Positions 14,538 to 21,132 of a DNA stretch of 21,250 nt are shown here, piece by piece; within the stretch, counting starts at the first letter, position 1; every line of letters starts with the position of its first letter. This stretch comes from UBA8516 sp035455245 (GTDB lineage: Archaea > Thermoproteota > Nitrososphaeria > Nitrososphaerales > Nitrosopumilaceae), in contig DATIFN010000027.1 of assembly GCA_035455245.1 (NCBI GenBank), positions 1-21,250 on the forward strand. Direction: 5' to 3'. A program made the position numbers and the translations under genes. Under the pieces are notes generated by a model that was given only the letters and a program-made list of their open reading frames with translations, made no database searches and was not told the DNA's origin.

Positions 14538-14646
14538 AGCGGGATGTGGCAAGGAGCAGGCTGGGTATTTTGGGACCATAAAAATTTGACGAATCACTGG
14601 AGCAACACCTGTGTATTTTTTATTTAGCTAATGGTTTTGATAAAAA

Positions 14647-15120
14647 TTATTTCTTTTTTGTGGCAAACTTAATCCTGACAACAATTTTATCCTTTTCAGT
14701 TTCTATTTGTGCGTCTTCAATTGTAGCGGTATATTTTTTTAATCTGCGATTTCGTTTCATTGTTGATCCACTTGGAACAAGGATGTGGTTGTTCATCATT
14801 GTTTTAATTTTTCGATAACCCGAAGTCTTTGGAATTTTACAAATTTCCAATATTTCTGTAATCGTCTTTGGACTGTACAAAGTTGCATACAAAATCTCCC
14901 GCATTTCATCATCCGTAAACACCTGTAGTACTACTTTGCTAAGATTTTCATTCACTAAGGTGACCCATTCAGTTTCGGCTAATCCCTTACTTTTCTTGTA
15001 TTCTTTAATGATTATGTTTCTGAGAAACTGCAAATCTACTGGAGGTTCAGTTTGTTCAGGTACGCTTACGTTGGTGTCTAAAACTTTACCCTCGATTTTG
15101 TTGTTTTTATCCGGTGTCAT
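14647..15120 (-). CDS. Winged-helix regulator with N-terminal extension
   Basis: A DNA-binding protein of about 157 residues. Residues 1-30 are a polar, probably flexible extension; about 30-70 form helices; and the winged helix-turn-helix runs from about 70 to 120 with KTITEILEICKIPKTS as the first two helices and GYRKIKTMMNNHIL as the recognition helix, followed by a basic wing (MKRNRRLKKYT). The C-terminal IVVRIKFATKKK is a beta strand and a basic tail. The HTH core is clearly related to the 9041 regulator. The frame is open to an upstream ATG at 15156 (169 residues), but the ATG at 15120 is preferred because a TATA-like TTTTTTAAC sits about 25 nt before it. It lies just upstream of, and on the same strand as, the ADH synthase operon, which may be a target. 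Confidence 0.75.
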   Translation of the reverse strand: MTPDKNNKIEGKVLDTNVSVPEQTEPPVDLQFLRNIIIKEYKKSKGLAETEWVTLVNENLSKVVLQVFTDDEMREILYATLYSPKTITEILEICKIPKTSGYRKIKTMMNNHILVPSGSTMKRNRRLKKYTATIEDAQIETEKDKIVVRIKFATKKK

Positions 15121-15436
15121 TGCGTTAATTTTACAGTGAAAGTTAAAAAATCCCATCTGCCAGATTTGGAAATGGATGAATTTTTGAAAAAATTAAATTG
15201 TAAAATCTTTTGTAACAATTTATTTTGAAAAAAATTTATTGGAAAAATTTTGGACTAGATTTGCCAGTTGTGTTGTTTGATTATGATTGTTGATTTTCCA
15301 ATTTTAATTCATTGAAAAATTATCATGCCAAATTGTGTTACAATTTCAAATCAAACAATTTTCACTAAATTGCGATGTCCGTTCATTCTGACGGGTTATC
15401 AAGGATTAAATAGCATAAAACAAAAGCAAAATCAAA
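15121..15436. other. AT-rich intergenic region between divergent genes
   Basis: About 316 bases with very high AT content between the winged-helix regulator (minus) and mqnC (plus). It holds the promoters of both: TTTTTTAAC (minus strand, about 15141-15150) and ATTAAATA at 15405-15412. TTGTAACA near 15215 and TGTTACAA near 15337 are inverted copies of each other about 120 bp apart, a possible pair of binding sites. No coding frame longer than about 20 codons with a good start is seen. Confidence 0.5.
15405..15412 (+). promoter_or_regulatory. TATA-like box for mqnC
   Basis: ATTAAATA is centred about 28 nt before the TTG at 15437 and supports that non-ATG start. Confidence 0.5.
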
Positions 15437-16555
15437 TTGAGTCAGATAACCAAGGAACTTTATTCTTCTGAAATAGGTGATATCCTTGAAAACTCACTTA
15501 CCGGACAAAGGCCAAGCCTACAGGACTGTATTAGACTGTTAGAATCCGATGACGTTCATCTCATGGGCTTGGTGGCTGGTCATCTGACTCTTGAAAAATT
15601 CGGAAAAAAAGTTTCATTTGTAAACAACATGATCCTAAATTATACCAATGTCTGCATAACAGATTGCAAATTCTGTGCTTTTTACAGACCGCCAGAACAT
15701 GAAGAGTCCTATACCGTATCATTAGAAGAAATTGAATCACGTGTAAAAACTGCATGGGAGATGTTTAGGATTACCCAAGTGTTAATCCAAGGCGGTCATA
15801 ATCCAAAACTTGGAATTGAATATTACGAAAACGCATTTAGATTGATTAGAAAGAATTTTCCAGAAGTGGGGGTGCATGGATTATCTGCATCAGAAATTGA
15901 CATGATTGCAAGAGTTGAAAGATCCAGTACAAAGGAAGTTCTTTCACGATTAAAAGATGCAGGGCTCCAATCAGTTCCTGGCGCAGGGGCAGAAATCTTG
16001 GTAGATTCTGTAAAGGACGTGATTAGTCCCAAAAAGATTTCAAGTGATCAATGGATAAGAATTATGGAAGAAGCTCACAATTTGGGACTGCCAGCCTCTG
16101 CAACAATGATGTATGGACATGTTGAAAGCAACACCGACATTGCAGAGCACTTTGTCAGGATTGCAAAACTACAAGAAAAAACAGGTGGATTCATGGCATT
16201 CATTCCATGGAGCTTTGAGCCAAACAATACTCTGATGCAAAAAGAAAACATGGTTACATATTCAGCAGGAGGTTTTCATCTACTAAAAATGATTGCAATT
16301 TCTAGAATGATGTATGATGGACTGATTCCACATATTCAATCTTCTTGGCTTACAAATGGAATTGGTATGGCGCAAATGGCCCTACAGTATGGAGCTGATG
16401 ACTTTGGGGGTACTCTGCTTGGAGAAGAAGTTGTTTCATGCACCGGAGCACGTTCCACAGAACTCACTGCAAAAAAAATTATTGATGCAGTAAAACAAAT
16501 GGGTTATTCAATACAAGAGAGAGATAATTTCTATAATCTAGTTCAGACACATTAA
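15437..16555 (+). CDS. mqnC: MqnC-like radical SAM enzyme (dehypoxanthine futalosine cyclase)
   Basis: A 372-residue radical SAM protein with the 4Fe-4S ligands C73, C77 and C80 in NVCITDCKFCAF. The family contains MqnC (cyclisation of dehypoxanthine futalosine in menaquinone synthesis) and CofH (F420 precursor FO synthesis). Several stretches favour MqnC: LIQGGHNPKLGIEYY where CofH usually has QGGLHP, VPGAGAEIL where CofH tends to have PGTAAEIL, TMMYGHVES, and GGFMAFIPWSFEPNNT with the IPWSF seen in MqnC proteins. The UbiD-family gene that converges on it fits the late decarboxylation of the same pathway. The start is TTG at 15437, supported by a TATA-like box. The last 4 bases overlap the UbiD gene's stop on the opposite strand. 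CofH remains the alternative; other mqn genes would be needed elsewhere in the genome. Confidence 0.82.
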   Translation: MSQITKELYSSEIGDILENSLTGQRPSLQDCIRLLESDDVHLMGLVAGHLTLEKFGKKVSFVNNMILNYTNVCITDCKFCAFYRPPEHEESYTVSLEEIESRVKTAWEMFRITQVLIQGGHNPKLGIEYYENAFRLIRKNFPEVGVHGLSASEIDMIARVERSSTKEVLSRLKDAGLQSVPGAGAEILVDSVKDVISPKKISSDQWIRIMEEAHNLGLPASATMMYGHVESNTDIAEHFVRIAKLQEKTGGFMAFIPWSFEPNNTLMQKENMVTYSAGGFHLLKMIAISRMMYDGLIPHIQSSWLTNGIGMAQMALQYGADDFGGTLLGEEVVSCTGARSTELTAKKIIDAVKQMGYSIQERDNFYNLVQTH

Positions 16556-17994
16556 ATTCCGTAATTTGACCACTTGGCATCGACAATATTTTTTGTATCT
16601 TCATCTACCTTGACTAACTCCTGGATTTCTCTTTGATATCCTTCTTCCTTTGTTTTCTGAGTTGCATCTATACCAAGTTTTGATCCTAGATTCAAAAAAG
16701 GCGAAGCTGGATCTAGAGTGTCAGTTGGAGTATTGTTAATTATTGTAATATCTCGTGCCGCATCAGATCTTGTTGTTACTGCCCAAATTACATCATTGAG
16801 GTCATGAACATTGACATCTTCATCTACAACAATGAAAATTTTTGTTAAAGCTAGCTGGCCTAGCCCCCAAAGTCCCATCATCACTTTTTTTGCTTGTCCG
16901 GGATATCTTTTCTTTATTGAAATCACCGCAATTCCCTGGAACCAGCCTGATGCAGGCATGGAAAAATCAACAACTTCAGGTTGGAACATTTTAATCAAAG
17001 GTAAAAACGATCGTTCAATTACTTTGCCAATAAAAGCATCCTCCAAAATTGGTTTTCCAACAATTGTTGTAAGATAGACTGGCTTTTCGCGTCGCATTAT
17101 TCCTGTTAATGTAAAAGTAGGATATGGTTCTGGAGGAGTATAATATCCAGTATGATCTCCAAACGGACCTTCCATTCTAATGTCCGAGGGATCAACAAAT
17201 CCTTCTAACACAAGCTCTGCATTTGCAGGAACCTCAAGGTCAACTGTTTTGCATTTTACTGTTTTGATTCCAGTCTTTCTTACTATTCCTGCGAAAAGAT
17301 ACTTGTCAAGTCCTTCTGGAACCGGAGCAATTGCAGAAAATACTGTTGCAGGATCTCCACCGATTACAACAGCTACCTCTATTTTGTCTCCCATGTCCTT
17401 TTTTATGTCGTAGTGTTGTGCACCACGTTTGTGTTTTTGCCAATGCATGAGAGCATGAGTCTTGTCAAGGATCTGCATTCTGTATACACCTAGGTTTCGT
17501 ATTTCAGTTTCCGGATGTCTTGTTGCAACAAGACCCAAAGTAATGAACCGTCCAGCATCTTTGTGCCATGTTTTTAGAATTGGAATCTTCTCAAAGGAAG
17601 GCGAGTCTTCAAAAATTTCGGTGACAGGTCCACTTTTTTGTAATTTAGGAACGATGTCTGTCATCTTTGAAAGCTCTGGCAATTTTCTAATCTTTTCAAA
17701 AATATTGGAGGGAATATCCATCTTTGTCATGTCCACAATTCTTTGGCCTATTTGAGTAAAATCATCAGTCTCTAAACCAAGCTCAAGTCTTTTTATGGAA
17801 CCAAAAGCATTTCCTAATACTGGCATGTTATGGTTTTTTACATTTTCAAAAAGAATTGCAGGTCCATTTGAATACATTACTCTTCGTAAAACTTCAGCAA
17901 TTTCTAAATCAGAATCAACTTGAGTCTTGACTCGTCGTAATTCTCCGGCTCTTTCGAGTTTTTCTATAAACTCGCCAAGATCTTCAATTGGCAC
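16552..17994 (-). CDS. UbiD-family decarboxylase (possible menaquinone-pathway MqnL)
   Basis: UbiD enzymes use prenylated FMN to decarboxylate aromatic or unsaturated acids. The 480-residue protein shows an N-terminal domain (LGEFIEKLERAGELRRV), the cofactor region NLGVYRMQILDKTHALMHWQKHKRGAQH (residues 167-194) whose continuous core is NLGVYRMQ, VVIGGDPA at 209-216, and the active-site block EGPFGDHTGYY at 275-285. The C-terminal domain has WGLGQLALTKIFIVVD. Substrate cannot be read from sequence. Beside an MqnC-like gene, the late decarboxylation of a prenylated naphthoate in futalosine-route menaquinone synthesis is the best guess. The start is a GTG at 17994 with AGTATAAG (plus-strand reading, 18016-18023) about 26 nt upstream. 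The prenyl-FMN synthase (UbiX) it needs is not in the window. Confidence 0.9.
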   Translation of the reverse strand: MPIEDLGEFIEKLERAGELRRVKTQVDSDLEIAEVLRRVMYSNGPAILFENVKNHNMPVLGNAFGSIKRLELGLETDDFTQIGQRIVDMTKMDIPSNIFEKIRKLPELSKMTDIVPKLQKSGPVTEIFEDSPSFEKIPILKTWHKDAGRFITLGLVATRHPETEIRNLGVYRMQILDKTHALMHWQKHKRGAQHYDIKKDMGDKIEVAVVIGGDPATVFSAIAPVPEGLDKYLFAGIVRKTGIKTVKCKTVDLEVPANAELVLEGFVDPSDIRMEGPFGDHTGYYTPPEPYPTFTLTGIMRREKPVYLTTIVGKPILEDAFIGKVIERSFLPLIKMFQPEVVDFSMPASGWFQGIAVISIKKRYPGQAKKVMMGLWGLGQLALTKIFIVVDEDVNVHDLNDVIWAVTTRSDAARDITIINNTPTDTLDPASPFLNLGSKLGIDATQKTKEEGYQREIQELVKVDEDTKNIVDAKWSNYGI

Positions 17995-18015
17995 AATTTT
18001 ACTGAATTTGCATCT

Positions 18016-18023
18016 AGTATAAG
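18016..18023 (-). promoter_or_regulatory. TATA box for the UbiD-family gene
   Basis: CTTATACT on the minus strand is centred about 26 nt before the GTG at 17994, supporting a leaderless GTG start. Confidence 0.5.
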
Positions 18024-18078
18024 CTTAACTGGATTTGTATTATCCAAAGTAAATAGGAAAAAGTTTTAACAAAAGGAC

Positions 18079-18086
18079 TTTAATTA
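18079..18086 (+). promoter_or_regulatory. TATA box for the 18109 gene
   Basis: TTTAATTA is centred about 26 nt before the GTG at 18109, supporting that start. Confidence 0.5.
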
Positions 18087-18108
18087 GACTCGACAAGAAT
18101 TCCTAACA

Positions 18109-18339
18109 GTGAGTCAGCAAAAATGTGCTGTCTGTAACGGACAGGGAAAGATCGCACTTTTAGAAACCCAGTGCCCCTTCTGTAATGGTACTGGTGAATA
18201 CACAAAGTCAGCTGAAAGTTATCTAAAATCACACATTTGTCAATGCGTTTTCTTGGATAGAATAACATGTCCACTATGTGGGAAAAAATGTCATCATGAT
18301 ACACCAAACAAACCAAAAATTTTGCTTGGTCCAGTTTAA
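18109..18339 (+). CDS. Small DnaJ-like zinc-finger protein
   Basis: A 76-residue cysteine-rich protein. Two CxxCxGxG motifs, C6-x2-C9-NGQG and C22-x2-C25-NGTG, form one zinc site of the type found in the DnaJ cysteine-rich region. A second cluster, C44, C46, C54, C57 and C61 followed by two His, can form another. There is no J domain or client-binding domain, so it is not a DnaJ; it may be a redox, scaffold or RNA-binding zinc protein. The start is GTG at 18109, placed by the TATA box. Its stop overlaps the stop of the convergent 18336 gene by 3 bases. Function unknown. Confidence 0.75.
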   Translation: MSQQKCAVCNGQGKIALLETQCPFCNGTGEYTKSAESYLKSHICQCVFLDRITCPLCGKKCHHDTPNKPKILLGPV

Positions 18340-18713
18340 CTTATTGGGGGCAACTCGCTTTTTTTATCGTGGCCACCAGAACCAAACTTGCAGTAAAAGC
18401 ACTGGTCTGATTGCATGTATTTTAAAAGCTCGATCTGTATCGCACCAATTTTTAGTGCTATCTTTGTAAGGACTCTATATTTGAAAGGCATTCCAGGAAT
18501 TACTTCTTCAAGGTATACTCTGTAGTGATCTGGGCAGAATTTCAAAGTAAGGCGACTTGGTTCTTTGCTTGTTTGGTTTATGGTCTTTGCTATGTTTATC
18601 TGCTCCCTGATGTACTCGTGCTTTGGACAGGGGCAGTTTCTTCCCCCAGGATGCTTGTATGCTGGAGTATTTTTCCAGTCAAATCCTGGGTATTCTCGTT
18701 CAAAATCGTCCAA
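18336..18713 (-). CDS. Cys/His-rich protein of unknown function
   Basis: A 125-residue protein I do not recognise. It holds several likely metal ligands: C27, C29 and H32 (CPCPKH), C60 and H63 (CPDH), C105 and C108 (CFYC), and H115 (GGH), which could build one or two zinc or Fe-S sites. Between them, residues 64-100 are helical (VYLEEVIPGMPFKYRVLTKIALKIGAIQIELLKY). No signal peptide or membrane helix is present. The start is TTG at 18713, supported by the TTTATAAG box 26 nt upstream and the absence of an ATG before residue 75. It converges with the DnaJ-like zinc protein, so the two small metal-binding genes share a terminator region but not a promoter. Confidence 0.65.
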   Translation of the reverse strand: MDDFEREYPGFDWKNTPAYKHPGGRNCPCPKHEYIREQINIAKTINQTSKEPSRLTLKFCPDHYRVYLEEVIPGMPFKYRVLTKIALKIGAIQIELLKYMQSDQCFYCKFGSGGHDKKSELPPIS

Positions 18714-18735
18714 TGAGGTAACTTGACTCGACGTT

Positions 18736-18743
18736 CTTATAAA
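18736..18743 (-). promoter_or_regulatory. TATA box for the 18336-18713 gene
   Basis: TTTATAAG on the minus strand, the best TATA match in the window, is centred about 26 nt before the TTG at 18713. Confidence 0.55.
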
Positions 18744-18820
18744 ACTTCTATAGGATAAGCCCGATTACTCTGATGCTGATCAAAATCTAAATAAACTCCA
18801 ACCTCCTGACAAAATAACAC

Positions 18821-19657
18821 ATGTCTACTGCTAAACCCGCTAAAAAACCACGAGCCACTAAAAGTAAAGCTGATCTTGAAGCAAAGATTGCTGAACTCGA
18901 GGCAAAGCTTAATGCCCTAGCCACACAATCAGCGAAACCAGCTGAAACAAAGCCAACCCCACCACCAGCACCAAAACCGCAAGTTGAACAAAGACCACCA
19001 CCTCCACCAGCACCAAAACCTCAAGTTGAACAAAGACCACCACCTCCACCGCCACAAGGCAAACCAACTCTTCCAGCACCAACGGAAAGTGCACAAACTT
19101 CAAAACCTACTCAAGAAGTTGCACCAGCCTATTCTACTCTAAGCTCAACTGGATATACTGGTAATCGATATTATGCTACACGTCAAAGACTGGCTTACCA
19201 TCCAGCTGATAAACAATTTACAGGACAAGTTACGGTTCAAGTTTCTCGTCCTGCACCATCACCTGCTCCAGAGCCTGAACCACGAAGAGCAGAACCAGAA
19301 CCACAAAAGCGCAAGGAAGAACCAAGAAGAATAGAACCACCTGCACCTACTGTAAAGTACACAGGTGCAAATTATTACAAAACAAGACAAAGACTAGCAT
19401 ATCATCCGCCTGACAAACAATTTATTGAAACGGTTGCAATAAAATTTGAAGATGCACCAACAGCAGCTAAAGTAGAAGCTGCAAGCTCGCAATCATCATC
19501 GACACAAAAAAGATCAAGAGCTGAAGAATTGGCAGCATATGAAAAAGCATATCTTGAAAGGGTTCAACAACAAAGAGCTGAAGCTGAAAAACCCGCACCT
19601 GCTCCAGCTAAGACAAAACCACATGGCACGATGCCAGCTGGTTGGAAACCCTCTTAA
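18821..19657 (+). CDS. Pro/Ala-rich protein with a duplicated YTG...DKQF motif
   Basis: A 278-residue low-complexity protein of unknown function. In order: a basic N-terminus (AKPAKKPRATKSK), a short coiled coil at 17-37 (LEAKIAELEAKLNAL), a Pro-rich linker at 40-85 with a duplicated APKPQVEQRPPPPP unit, motif copy 1 at residues 112-133, a second Pro/Glu/Arg linker, motif copy 2 at 180-201, a charged helical stretch (SRAEELAAYEKAYLERVQQQ), and a Pro/Ala tail ending GTMPAGWKPS. The motif is YTG-x2-YY-x-TRQRLAYHP-x-DKQF and is not one I know. No signal peptide, membrane helix or Cys is present, so it is probably cytoplasmic. The overall design suggests a scaffold or tether with two short binding elements. 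The ATG at 18821 has a TATA-like TAAATAAA about 29 nt upstream. Confidence 0.8.
   Translation: MSTAKPAKKPRATKSKADLEAKIAELEAKLNALATQSAKPAETKPTPPPAPKPQVEQRPPPPPAPKPQVEQRPPPPPPQGKPTLPAPTESAQTSKPTQEVAPAYSTLSSTGYTGNRYYATRQRLAYHPADKQFTGQVTVQVSRPAPSPAPEPEPRRAEPEPQKRKEEPRRIEPPAPTVKYTGANYYKTRQRLAYHPPDKQFIETVAIKFEDAPTAAKVEAASSQSSSTQKRSRAEELAAYEKAYLERVQQQRAEAEKPAPAPAKTKPHGTMPAGWKPS
18968..19051 (+). repeat. 42-bp tandem repeat in the Pro-rich linker
   Basis: Two adjacent 42-bp units (18968-19009 and 19010-19051) encode APKPQVEQRPPPPP. They differ by only a base or two, so this is a recent in-frame duplication. Confidence 0.8.
19154..19423 (+). repeat. Two copies of a 22-residue motif
   Basis: Copies at 19154-19219 and 19358-19423 encode YTG-x2-YY-x-TRQRLAYHP-x-DKQF, with 18 of 22 residues identical. 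The DNA copies differ at many synonymous sites, so the duplication is old and the protein sequence has been held by selection. Confidence 0.8.
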
Positions 19658-19666
19658 AATAATTTT

Positions 19667-20125
19667 TTAATTTTTAAAAACTTCTAGGACTTCTTGTGCA
19701 TGTCCTGCAGGTTTTACTTTTTCAAAAACTTTGATTATCTTTCCTTTCTCGTCTACTAGGAAGGTAGTTCTGTTTACTCCCATGTATTCGCGACCCATGA
19801 ATTGTTTTTTTCCCCACACTCCAAACTTTTTTGCTATCTCAGTTTCGGTATCAGCAAGTAAGATAAAGGGAACTTCCATTTTTTCTCCAAACTTTTTATG
19901 TGACTCTACATCGTCTGGACTAATCCCAATTATCTCAATCCCCGCGCTTTTGAACTTCTTATAATCATGTGCAAACTCGGCTGCCTCTGTAGTACAGCCT
20001 GGAGTAAAGTCCTTTGGGTAAAAATATACTACGTATTTTTTGCCTTTGAGATCCGATTTTTTAACAATATTTCCTTTGGCATCCTTTAAACTAAAATCAG
20101 GCACGGTATCTCCAACGGAAAGCAT
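19667..20125 (-). CDS. bcp: Bcp/PrxQ-type peroxiredoxin
   Basis: Reduces hydrogen peroxide and organic hydroperoxides. The 152-residue thioredoxin-fold protein has the peroxidatic C44 in YPKDFTPGCTTEA and the catalytic Arg in VNRTTFLVD. The residue five positions later, where many Bcp proteins have the resolving Cys, is A49, and no other Cys occurs in the protein. It therefore looks like a 1-Cys enzyme that must be reduced by an outside thiol or protein. The start is ATG at 20123-20125 with a TATA-like AATAAG region about 28 nt upstream. It converges with the Pro-rich gene across a short T/A-rich gap of 9 bases. Confidence 0.93.
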   Translation of the reverse strand: MLSVGDTVPDFSLKDAKGNIVKKSDLKGKKYVVYFYPKDFTPGCTTEAAEFAHDYKKFKSAGIEIIGISPDDVESHKKFGEKMEVPFILLADTETEIAKKFGVWGKKQFMGREYMGVNRTTFLVDEKGKIIKVFEKVKPAGHAQEVLEVFKN

Positions 20126-20189
20126 GGATTATGCATCCCTGCCTCCCTACTTATTTTTTCCTTGATATTTTCAAAAACTATTCGAATGT

Positions 20190-20197
20190 TTTATATT
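20190..20197 (+). promoter_or_regulatory. TATA box for the aquaporin gene
   Basis: TTTATATT is centred about 29 nt before the ATG at 20223. Confidence 0.45.
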
Positions 20198-20222
20198 GTA
20201 TATTCATAGGTCAGAGTGATTA

Positions 20223-20933
20223 ATGGCTAATCCACGTGCCTGGCTTGCAGAAGCGATAGGAACATACTGTCTTGTCTTCTTTGGCCCTTTGGCAATTGCT
20301 CTGTCATTAGGAAGTTTTAGCAAAACCTCCATTTTAGATATTCAAGATCTTATCGTGATTTCTCTTGCACATGGTGCTGCTATTGGATTGATGGTTTATA
20401 CATTTGGGCATGTTTCTGGCGGTCACTTTAATCCTGCTGTTACCATATCTATGTTAGTAACTAAAAGAATAAGCGTTAAAGAGGCCATCCCTTATATTGC
20501 ATCTCAAATAATTGGTGCAATTGTTGCAGCTGCCTCACTTAAAGCAATAATTCCTGATATTGGAGGTAAAGTAAATTTTGGTACTCAGCCTGGACCAAGT
20601 GATCTTTTAAACCAAAGCATTGCATCCGGGTTTGCAGTAGAAGCAATTTTGACATTCTTCTTGGTTACGGTGATTTTCATGACGGCAGTTCATAAAAAAG
20701 CACCAGCAGGAATGTATGGTCTGGCAATTGGTGGGATGATCTTCTTGATTCATTTGGTTGGTGTCCCATTGACTGGTGCAAGCGTGAACCCCGCAAGAAC
20801 ACTTGGACCTGCAATCATATCTGGATATTGGACCAACCATTTGATGTATTGGATAGGACCAATAGTTGGCGCAGTCATTGCAGGACTTGTAATGAACTAT
20901 ATTTTTGTCAAAAAAGAAGAACAGCAAGCATAG
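20223..20933 (+). CDS. Aquaporin (MIP family channel)
   Basis: A 236-residue channel with six membrane helices and two half-helices. The NPA boxes are intact: GGHFNPAVT in loop B and GASVNPART in loop E. Aligned by distance from the NPA boxes to E. coli AqpZ, the aromatic/arginine filter is His (20 residues before the first NPA Asn, where AqpZ has Phe43), His (12 before the second NPA Asn, equal to His174), Ala (in place of Thr183) and Arg (equal to Arg189). His at the first site is typical of plant TIP channels, some of which conduct ammonia, and differs from AqpZ, GlpF and AqpM. Substrate is therefore open: water, ammonia, urea or peroxide. The tail KKEEQQA is short and charged. It has its own promoter and no metabolic partner gene beside it. 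Confidence 0.95.
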   Translation: MANPRAWLAEAIGTYCLVFFGPLAIALSLGSFSKTSILDIQDLIVISLAHGAAIGLMVYTFGHVSGGHFNPAVTISMLVTKRISVKEAIPYIASQIIGAIVAAASLKAIIPDIGGKVNFGTQPGPSDLLNQSIASGFAVEAILTFFLVTVIFMTAVHKKAPAGMYGLAIGGMIFLIHLVGVPLTGASVNPARTLGPAIISGYWTNHLMYWIGPIVGAVIAGLVMNYIFVKKEEQQA

Positions 20934-20964
20934 ACTTTTTGTTTTCAAAATATTTCTGAAATGT

Positions 20965-20972
20965 ATTATAAC
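20965..20972 (+). promoter_or_regulatory. TATA box for tRNA-Arg
   Basis: ATTATAAC is centred about 26 nt before the first base of the tRNA, the standard archaeal spacing. Confidence 0.5.
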
Positions 20973-20993
20973 GGGCAGACTTGACTCACTATT

Positions 20994-21068
20994 GGACCCG
21001 TTGCACAGCTTGGATAGTGCGGACGCTTGCGGAGCGTCAGGTCGTGGGTTCGAATCCCCCCGGGCCCG
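20994..21068 (+). tRNA. tRNA-Arg (anticodon GCG)
   Basis: A complete cloverleaf of 75 nt: acceptor GGACCCG/CGGGCCC, D arm GCAC/GTGC with an AGCTTGGATA loop, anticodon stem GACGC/GCGTC with loop TTGCGGA (anticodon GCG, reading CGC and CGU), a five-base variable loop, and the T loop TTCGAAT. The discriminator is G and CCA is not encoded. Two stem positions are not paired as written: A3 faces C70 and U50 faces C64. There is no intron. A T-rich stretch follows at once. Confidence 0.9.
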
Positions 21069-21132
21069 TTGAAATTTATTTTTAAGATATTACTTGCTAA
21101 AATTATTCATATTGGTTAGGTGTCTTGTTTTA

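Noticed and set aside
14544..14627. 27-codon ORF rich in Trp after an ATG at 14544
   Set aside because: The nearby TATA-like sequence is only about 10 nt away and serves the opposite strand; there is no ribosome binding site and no recognisable protein feature.
15437..16555. CofH (F420 precursor synthase) as the name of the radical SAM gene
   Set aside because: QGGHNP, PGAGAEIL and IPWSFEPNNT match MqnC better, and the neighbour is a UbiD decarboxylase rather than a CofG or other F420 gene. It stays as the second choice.
18909..19103. Minus-strand Val/Leu-rich frame across the Pro-rich linker
   Set aside because: It is the reverse reading of CCA/CCT repeats and has no start signal or independent support.
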